A stretch of 64,000 nt of DNA. Source: Adiantum capillus-veneris. Taxonomy: Eukaryota; Streptophyta; Polypodiopsida; Polypodiales; Pteridaceae. The stretch spans positions 19,588,951-19,652,950 of the forward strand of contig CM043948.1 in assembly GCA_014529385.2 (NCBI GenBank). The letters are read 5' to 3'. Positions within the stretch are counted from its first letter, which is position 1. Each line of letters opens with the position of its first letter. A program made the translations under genes and the position numbers. The notes beneath the pieces were generated by a model. That model saw nothing but the letters and a program-made list of their open reading frames with translations, was not told the DNA's origin and did no database searches. Positions 56,566 to 64,000 of this stretch are shown piece by piece.

Positions 56566-56654
56566 ACCTCCCACTTAAAGTCCAATGTGGTAATTTAAGT
56601 GTGAGAGAAGCTACTATACAAGCTAATATACAAGAGATGTAGAGAAGTGATGTA

Positions 56655-58236
56655 CTACCCTACACCTAACTGCTTGCGAAAATGCGCAAAGCTCTCTAAG
56701 GGAAGTCCTTTTGTAAGTAGATCAGCAGGATTTTCTGTGGTGTGAACTTTGACAAGCTGAAGTTGCTTATCCTCGAGCATTTCCCTGATGAAATGATACT
56801 TCACATCCACATGCTTTGTCTTTGAGTGATAAACTGGATTGCGAGCCAATTGTATAGCACTTTGACTATCACAATATAACACAGACATCTCTTCTTTGAT
56901 TCCCAAATGTGTTACTACTCGATTAAGCCAAATTGATTCTTTGCATGCCTCTGATGCTGCAACATATTCAGCCTCTGTAGTAGACTAAGTAACACAATCT
57001 TGTAATCTAGAACGCCATGATACTGCTCCACCAGCCAATAAAAAGACATACCCTGACGTAGACCTTCGGTTGTCTAAGTCACCTGCATAATCCGATTTTG
57101 TAAAACCCTTTACACTTAGCTCCTGACTCCCATAGCATATACGCATACTCTTTGTAGCTTTCACGTATCTCAATATTCCTTTCACTGTCTCCCAATGTTT
57201 CTTGCCTGGGTTTGACATGTATCGACTTAATACTCCCACTGCAAATGGAATGTCTGGGTGAGTAGCAATCATTGCATACATCAAACTACCCACTGCAGAT
57301 GCATATGGAATCTTATCATTTCAGCATGTTCTTCCTCAGACACAGGACAATCTTGTTTGCTAAGTTTCACATATGGTGGCAATGGAACACTCAGTGCCTT
57401 CCCTTCTCCATATTGAAACGTTGCAAAACCTTGTCAATATACTCTGTTTGAGATAACCAAATCAACTTCTTTGATCTGTCTCTCTCAATGCGCATACCAA
57501 GTATATGGCTTGCCTCACCCATGTCTTTCATGTCAAACGATTTTGCCATCTTTGACTTCAACGCTGAAATTTCTTCCAAGTGCTTGCCAACAATAAACAT
57601 GTCATCCACATACAAAATAAGGATCAGCCAACTACCATCCTTAGCCTTCTTTGTATATAGATAGTGATCGAACTCACTACGTTTGTAGCCTTGAGAAAGC
57701 ATAAACTTGTGGAATTTATGGTACCATGCCCTCGATGATTGTTTTAAGCCATAAAGACTCTTTAACAACTGGCATACCCAATCTTCCTTGCCTTTCTCAA
57801 CAAAACCTTCTGGCTGCTGTATGTAAATTTCCACATCTAAATCACCATGCAAGAACGCTGTCTTGACATCCATTTGGTGCAACACCAAATCTAATATGGA
57901 AACCAATGCAAGAAAGCATCTCAATGTAGTCATCTTGACCATCGGAGAGAAGACTTCATCAAAGTCAATGCCTTGTTCTTGCTTAAAGCCCTTGGCAACA
58001 AGCCTTGCTTTGTACTTTGGCTGACTATCATGAGCGGTGATCTTATACCTGTAAACCCATTTACATGGTAGAGCCTTTTTGCCCCGTGGTAATTTAACTA
58101 GCTTCCATGTCTGGTTTTTATGCAGAGCTATCATCTCTGACTCAATGGACAATTGCCAATTCTCGGAGTCCTTCATTTGCACTGCTTCCTTGTAACATGA
58201 AGGCTCATTGCAATCAGTCAACATGACATAGTTCAT
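56655..58236 (-). pseudogene. K2 reverse transcriptase and RNase H
   Basis: RT from MNYVMLTDCNEPSCYKEAV (58236) through KARLVAKGFKQEQGIDF, MDVKTAFLHGDLDVEIY, SLYGLKQSSRAWYHKF and YVDDMFIVGKHLE to about 57391. One-base deletions at about 57310 and 57400, relative to K1, break the link to RNase H (HPDIPFAVGVLSRYMSNPGK, then a TAG before STTEAEYVAAS, then VLYCDSQSAIQLARNP and HFIREMLEDKQLQL). The TAG is the same one as in K1. Product role: cDNA synthesis. Confidence 0.9.
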
Positions 58237-59826
58237 AGATGGAACAAACTATCAGGAGGTCGCGTGACACGTCCAGATCTACGCACAATAGGTGGCTCAG
58301 GCTCAGCCACAACCTGTGGTTCCACTCTATCTTGTCCTTGCTCCTCTTGAGCCGTGACATTTTGTCTTGCACGTGCAGGTCCATCTTCTAGGAAGACAAC
58401 TCTTCTAATCTCCTCAACCCTCTCTGGTTTAGAATGATATTTGGATTCATTAAAGTGAACATCATTGCTGCGGACAACCTTTCTGGATTCGGGATCCCAA
58501 AGTCTGTACCCCATCTCACCAGAATTACCATAGCCTAGAAAGATGCACTTTCTACTTTTTGGCTCAAGTTTGTTCCTAAATTCCTTTGGAACGTGAGTAT
58601 ATGCCTCACAGCCAAAGACTCTGAGATGCTTGTATGCGGGCATTTTGCCTGACCATACCATCTCTGGCACTGAATCCTTCTGCAAAACCTTGCTAGGAGA
58701 TCTATTTACAAGATGAACAGCTGTTGATACAGCTTCAGCCCAAAACCCATTTGGCAGCGCGTTGTGCATTAGACAACATACTTCTGACCTTCTCTTGTAT
58801 GGTCCTATTCATCCTCTCAGCAACACCATTTTGAGGAGGATTGTAAGGAGCAGTAAGTTCACGTTTTATACATTTTGACTCACAAAAGTCCTGAAAGGCC
58901 TTTGAAACATACTCTCCACCATTGTCAGTGCGTAAGCATTTAAGCTTCTTGCCACTCTGATTCTCCACAAGTGTCACAAACGTTTTGAAAACACTAAATG
59001 CTTCATCCTTGTGCTTGAGAAAGTAAACCCATACTTTCCTCGAGTAATCATCTATAAATGTCATAAAGTAAGAAGCTCCCCCTAATGATAGGTTAGGCAT
59101 AGGTCCACACAAATCACTATGAACAAGTGCTAACTATGTATCTCTTCTACAGCTTCTATGCTTATGTGGCTGCTGTGTTTGCTTACCATACAGACAATGT
59201 TCACAGAATTCAAAATCATTAAATGAAAAGCCAGGCAACTAACCAGAACGAGACAAGATTTCCATTCCCTTCTTGGACATATGTCCTAACCGGCTATGCC
59301 ACAAAGAAACGTTCAGCTGCTCGGTTACATTGATTACATTTTTAGAGACATTTGATACATAAATCATGTAAAGTCCTCCAGAATTTACTCCATGTGCTAC
59401 TGTCATAGAACCCTTGGATATCTTCCACATGTTCTGTCCAAAAGTGGTGATGTAGCCAGCATCATCAAGTAAACCTGTGTTGATCAAGCTCTTTGTAATT
59501 GCGGGAACATGTCTCACATTTTCCAGCGTGAAACAAGAGCCATTCTGAAACTTCAATTGAACATCTCCAACACCTAAGATCTCACATGTCTGCCCATTGC
59601 CTAGCCGAACATGATCTTTAGTGGTCACATAAGAGGTAAACCTATCCTTGTTTGGAGACACATGAAGTGATGCCCCTGAGTCTATAATCCAGTCACTCAG
59701 TGCATTTCCATTAGATGCTGTAAGAAGAGCTGAGTCCATTGTATTCTTCAAGAAGTAGATGTCTCCCGACACTAGACTGTCATCCTCTGCAACAGTGTTT
59801 GTCACATTTATTTCTTGAATCTTCAC
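58237..59826 (-). pseudogene. K2 protease and integrase
   Basis: Protease with WIIDSGASLHVSPNKD and LGNGQTCEILGVGDV (59826-59500), the integrase zinc region (LWHSRLGHMSKKGM then CEHCLYGKQ), and core motifs FMTFIDDYSRKVWVYF, CLRTDNGGEYVS and NPPQNGVAERMNRT (D, D, E in place). The first frame stops at about 59237. A 4-bp insertion at about 58756, relative to K1, shifts the frame (ending SNAQRAAKWV), and a one-base deletion at about 58250 shifts the linker before RT. Read without these changes it is a typical plant copia integrase. Confidence 0.9.
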
Positions 59827-60380
59827 TCAGGACTTGTTCTTCTCACCATGGTCTTCAGCTTTCTCTTTGCCTTTTTCTGCTTTCCATTCTCTGTATTCTA
59901 TGTCACTCTTGCCTTTAGCACTGCGGGACTTGCTACGAGACTGATTCCTCTTTCCACCTTTGTACTTTTCTTTGGTCCTTCCCCTGACAACTAAGGTTGT
60001 TCCTTTGCCTTTGTCCATTGTCTTTCTATTGGTTTCTTCAGTAAGCAAACTTCCTTCTACACCTGCTATGTTCAAACCATCTGGAGGTGCAGAATTACTC
60101 AAAGCTGTGCGAAAAGTATCCCAACTTTCCGAAAATGTGATCAACAAGAACATATCTCTAACAAGTTCATCAAACTTGACACCTTGAGCTGACAACTGAC
60201 TATAGATTGTGTTGAATTCATTCAGATGATTGGACATAGGTGTCCCTTCTTTCATCTTCAAGTCAACAAGCTTCTTAAGCCAGTATACCCGTGAAGCTGC
60301 ACTCTGCTTCTCATAAAGATCACTCAGCTTTAACCATGCTTGATAAGCCGACATCTCGTCTGCTACATTGAAGTAAACGC
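59827..60380 (-). pseudogene. K2 gag, cut by B2
   Basis: On the - strand it starts inside the gag reading at AYSVYFNVADEMSAYQAW and runs through LSDLYEKQSAASRVYWLKKL, MSNHLNEFNTIYSQLSAQG and ITFSESWDTFRTAL to a K/R/S-rich tail (GGKRNQSRSKSRSAKGKS). This is the UBN2-type capsid of plant copia elements. No CCHC knuckle is visible in the readable part. The first residues of the longest open frame come from the B2 LTR and are not gag. A stop (TGA at 59827-59829) separates it from protease. Confidence 0.88.
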
Positions 60381-61514
60381 TGTAAGCGGGATGAAAACAC
60401 ACACAGCGCCTCTATAACGACCCGACACACACTCTTGGGAAGATACACACACACACTAGGGGGCACCACTCGGCTTACACAACACACCTGGCCGAGACGG
60501 GGAACACACCTCTGGAGTGAGAGGAAAGAGACTATCCACTTGCCCACTCCACACACACACACACACACACCCAAAAAACTCAGCTCAAAAGAGGAGAATT
60601 TCTGATGTTTAGATACAAATGAGCTTGGGCCAACACCAATGCGGCAAACAGCTCACACAATATGGGTAAAAGATACCAGATACAATCACAAACTAGAGCA
60701 GAAACTTCGCTCATAGGAGAAACTTACACAGAAAAATAGCAGGAAAAGAGTGAGGAATTTGGCAAAATGGACAGTGCGATCGCGTCCGGAATGGCCCAAA
60801 ACCCCAGTCTACAATGTCAAAGTGCTCAAATCCGACCTCGGATGAGCAGTTTACGGCCAAAACAGGCTCCAAAATGGGCAAAAACACACCTACGGCTGTT
60901 CCTCCTCCCTTCTCCACTTTTTTTCTGGTCTTCTCTCTGTTTTTTCAGTTCCCACACTTAGCTTTATTAGTTGGGCACCCTTGGCCTTTTAGATGACCTC
61001 AAACGGACCCCGAACAGGCCAAAAACTGACCTCGCAGTGCATAGTTGTCACCTTTTTGCATCATCCGCACACCTGGCACTCATTTCTTTTCAATAATGCG
61101 TCTCGCAACCACGTGAAGTGGACCCAAAAAGTGGTCCTAATGATGAAATTTCTGCGTAAGTCTCACAAGAAAACACCCACGTTGTGTCCGTCCTCATCCG
61201 CGTGCAAATATTGACCTCGTTCGCCCTCCTGACGCCACTAGATGCCATTTGACGCACCTGCTTACCTCATGTCGTCGGCCCGCGGATAGCTTCCTCGAGA
61301 AGTTTTACGCGCTACCAACTCCTCCTTATTGTAGAAAAAACACAGTGGTACTGGTAATAGTGAAAATCGATGCACTATGTACACCCTGTCCTACCTATAC
61401 ACATGTGGGCCCCACGTAACCACCTGGCTCTGAAAAATGGGCAATTCTTTATTTTATGCACCATGCATGTATATGTACATATGCACAATCCCTTGCTCCA
61501 AAAAACTCGTGACA
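60381..61514 (-). repeat. B2 3' LTR
   Basis: - strand TGTCACGAG to CGCTTACA, homologous to both B1 LTRs. GCGTT follows on the - strand as the expected target duplication; its partner is outside the window. Confidence 0.93.
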
Positions 61515-61521
61515 TAATTTG

Positions 61522-61532
61522 CCCATCCCCTA
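61522..61532 (-). other. B2 polypurine tract
   Basis: The - strand reads TAGGGGATGGG, as in B1. Confidence 0.85.
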
Positions 61533-61542
61533 GCCTGCTAGA

Positions 61543-64000
61543 TCATTCATGATCAGCAGCAGCAAAGAGAGATATAAGACTCGCCGCATCACATGTCTCC
61601 TCATCCCTCACCAACACTGCTTGATCCACAGACAGCTCATCTTGCTCCACCATCATCAATCTAGCATGATACAATTTAAGATGCAATCCATTTACCCTTG
61701 ACTTATGTAGAACACCATCCAGGTTAGCTAGCTGATATGTGCCATTTGGAAAACACTCCACTACCTTGAAAGGGCCTTCCCACTTAATTTGAAACTTCGT
61801 TTGGAAGGTGTTGTCCATCTTACTATTGTAGCGCAAAACCAAGTCATGTTTCTTGATACCCTTACTTTTGACCTTTTCATTTATCTTTGCCAAAGCCTTA
61901 TCCTGCATCTGCCCATAATGCTCCAATGCGCTCATCCTATCCAACTGGACCTCTTGTAACTGCAAGAGCCTCTCTTTGAATGCATCACTAGGCGGCCCAA
62001 GAAACTTCTCTAACATCTTGACCGCAGGCAACTCTACCTCCACAGGCAATAGTGCTTCCTTTCCATACACCAAATGAAACGGAGTAAACCCTGTACCTGT
62101 CTTCACTGAAGTACGGTAAGCCCATAATGCACTAGGCAATTCCAAATCCCAATTCTTTCCTTGGTGCTCTGTCACTTTAGAAAGAATTTGTACCAACTCA
62201 CCATTGAATCTTTCATTTAAGCCATTACACTGTGGGTAATAAGGAGTGGTATGTTGGTGCTTAATCTTCATCTTTGCACATAAAAAAACTACCAGTTTAG
62301 CTCGAAATCCTGGCCCCTTATCTGAAAGTAGCTCTAATGGCACCCCAAACTTGCAACATATTTCATCATACAAAAATTTTGCCACATCCTTTGCAGTGAT
62401 CTGTTTTACTGCATTAGCCTCTGCCCATCTAGAAAGATAGTCCACTGCCATCAAAATATAGCTTTTTCCCCTGCTTGTGATAACGGGCCTATTGCATCAA
62501 TCCCCCACTTTTCAAACACATCAAACGCCATAATGGTTTTTCGTAGCTCTGGCTTCAACACTCTCTTCCCAAATGCTTGACACCTATTGCAAGACCTACA
62601 CCAATGGTGAACATCCTTGTGCAAACTAGGCCATACATACCCCTCTTGCAAAATCTTATGCAAGGTGATCTTTAGAGCAAAATGGCCACCACATGCGCCT
62701 TCATGATGCTCTTCCAACACTCTATAAAGCTCCTCCCGCCAAGGTACACGTCTCAACACGAGATCAGCCCCTTTCATGTATAAGACATCACCAATCAATT
62801 TGTACCTGTATGCTCTACGCACAAAGCCATACTTCTTAGACTTCTGAATCTCCTTTGGAATGATTCCTGATAGCAAAAACTCCTCTTCTTGAGCCAAACT
62901 TTCCCGGCCATGATAAAGAGGTAAATTGGTCCTCAACACGAATAGCTCCCCAATCATGCCTTGAGCTGCTTCATGTGCCTCTCCATTTAGAGCATGTTCA
63001 ATGTGTCTGATGCTCCATGCTTCAAACTTTTTTAACAGGCCTTTAATTCTAAAGCACATTTCCTTCAATGAGGTGTTCTTGCTCTTCCACACACCCAGCA
63101 CTTGCTTCACCACTAACAAGGCATCACCTTTTATGATCAACCTTCGAACCCCATGCTTCAAACAAATGTGTAATCCGGCTTCCAATGTAGCATATTCAGC
63201 CTCATTGTTACTATGCGCATCCAATTTGAACCCTCTCTTGCATACTAGCTTCCCCTCTGGATCATAAAGTGCTATACCCCCTGAAGCTGCATCATGGCTC
63301 TTTCTGTATGAGCCATCAAAGAACAACACATGTGCATTGCTGATCTGTGGCACTTCTTCAACTACCTTTCTCACCACCTCTTCCTTAACAATAAGGGGAT
63401 TCTCCTTGTAGGTCAACAAATCAGCTAGGGTAGCCCTTGTACTATCTTCCACTAGAAAAGAGAACTCAAACTCTTGCAACTCAATTACCCATTTCTTCAC
63501 CACATTTGACATGTTAGTACCATTAATTATATGTGGCAAAAAGGCATAACTCGTCAAGAAAACAAAAGGCCGTGGTAGCAAGTAATGACGAAATCGTCGA
63601 CAATCAAATATTACACTGGCCATCTCTAGCTCTACTTCCGATAACTTTCTCTCCGCTACCAACTTCACTCGGCTTGCACAATACACTCGCCTCATATAAT
63701 GGATGCCCTTCCCCTTTTGCAATAGCATGGCTCCAATGGCATCATCCCCTACTGATGGATTTACATAAAAAACTTTCTCCCAATCAGGAGCCTGCATGGC
63801 TGGCAACCCCCCTAACACCTCTTTCACCTCTTGAAACACTTCTTCACACTTGTCATCCCATTGCAATGGATCATGCTTTGCCACTTGCTGTAATGGATAA
63901 AGAAGCTGCGAAGACAATTGAATAAACCGTGCCATGTACTTCACTTTGTGTATAAAGGTTGCCAATTGCTTCGTACTCATAGGTGATGGAAGAAGAATAA
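61543..64000 (-). pseudogene. B2 pol: RT end, RNase H, aRNH and integrase
   Basis: On the - strand it begins within RT (STKQLATFIHKVKYMARF), followed by RNase H (FYVNPSVGDDAIGAMLLQ), aRNH (VLFFDGSYRKSHDAASGG, NNEAEYATLEAGL) and integrase (WCRSCNRCQ, WGIDAIGPL). A 4-bp deletion relative to B1 (about 62481) shifts the frame, and the rest continues as DYLSRWAEANAVKQI, LLSDKGPGFRAKL, NERFNGELVQI and the tail WEGPFKVVECFPNG. Where B1 has TAG at the integrase core, B2 has CAG (HQHTTPYYPQ). The two copies thus carry different single lesions. Confidence 0.9.

Larger units (their letters stand above)
56377..60380 (-). mobile_element. K2: Ty1/copia element, minus strand, 5' part cut off
   Basis: Same family as K1. 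It has a 189-bp 3' LTR (56377-56565), PPT, RNase H, RT, integrase, protease and gag in copia order PR-IN-RT-RH read from right to left. The gag reading is cut at 60380 by the LTR of B2; its 5' end and 5' LTR would lie beyond 64000. It has several small frameshifts. Confidence 0.93.
60381..64000 (-). mobile_element. Element B2: second copy of the B gypsy family, partial
   Basis: It has a 3' LTR (60381-61514), PPT and pol on the - strand, inserted in the K2 gag; the 5' two thirds lie beyond the window. Closely related to B1 throughout. Confidence 0.93.

Overview
The window is plant nuclear DNA made almost entirely of transposable elements. Evidence: Ty1/copia and Ty3/gypsy gag-pol remnants of plant type (a chromodomain integrase, and two gypsy lineages with a second, archaeal-type RNase H as in Tat-like elements), primer-binding sites resembling initiator-tRNA-Met and tRNA-Asp complements, long CT/GA tracts inside LTRs, and nested insertions. 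I found no host protein gene, rRNA or functional tRNA gene. A large-genome land plant (gymnosperm, fern or similar) fits, but the sequence alone does not fix the species.

Layout. (1) 46-36643 is one chromovirus (element A) with both LTRs and a matching 5-bp target duplication (CTATA). It has been opened by a solo LTR (2324-3102), a rearranged copia composite (K1, 3315-8546), a Tat-like gypsy element on the + strand (B1, 10073-18797), a MITE-like insert (about 20018-20431) and a second Tat-like element on the - strand (C, 21618-34171). C is itself interrupted by a 1340-bp TTAA-flanked, piggyBac-like non-autonomous DNA transposon (26683-28022). Without the inserts A would be about 9 kb. (2) 36826-37796 is an integrase fragment of an A-like element on the - strand (E). 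It is cut by F (37797-about 44185), an element with an Asp-type PBS but no recognisable pol. F's interior carries perfect 24-28-bp palindromes about 283 bp apart. (3) 44189-56376 (G) is a heavily decayed succession of gypsy remnants on the + strand. It holds gag, integrase-tail and retropepsin-like blocks in two homologous rounds, a second palindrome-marked repeat array, and a solo LTR of a C-like family (51111-52554). (4) 56377-60380 is another copy of the copia family (K2, - strand). Its gag is broken by a second B-family element (B2, - strand), which starts at 60381 and runs off the window end.

How the parts work together: each intact block follows LTR retrotransposon logic (PBS, gag, protease, RT-RNase H and integrase, then PPT and LTR), but every pol carries at least one stop, frameshift or deletion. 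B1 is nearest to intact: two in-frame stops separate otherwise open gag-pro, RT-RNH-aRNH-IN and IN-tail segments. The least ordinary features are the head-to-head copia composite with one outer target duplication, the TTAA element, the two palindrome-marked arrays, and a leader block shared by a copia and a gypsy family.
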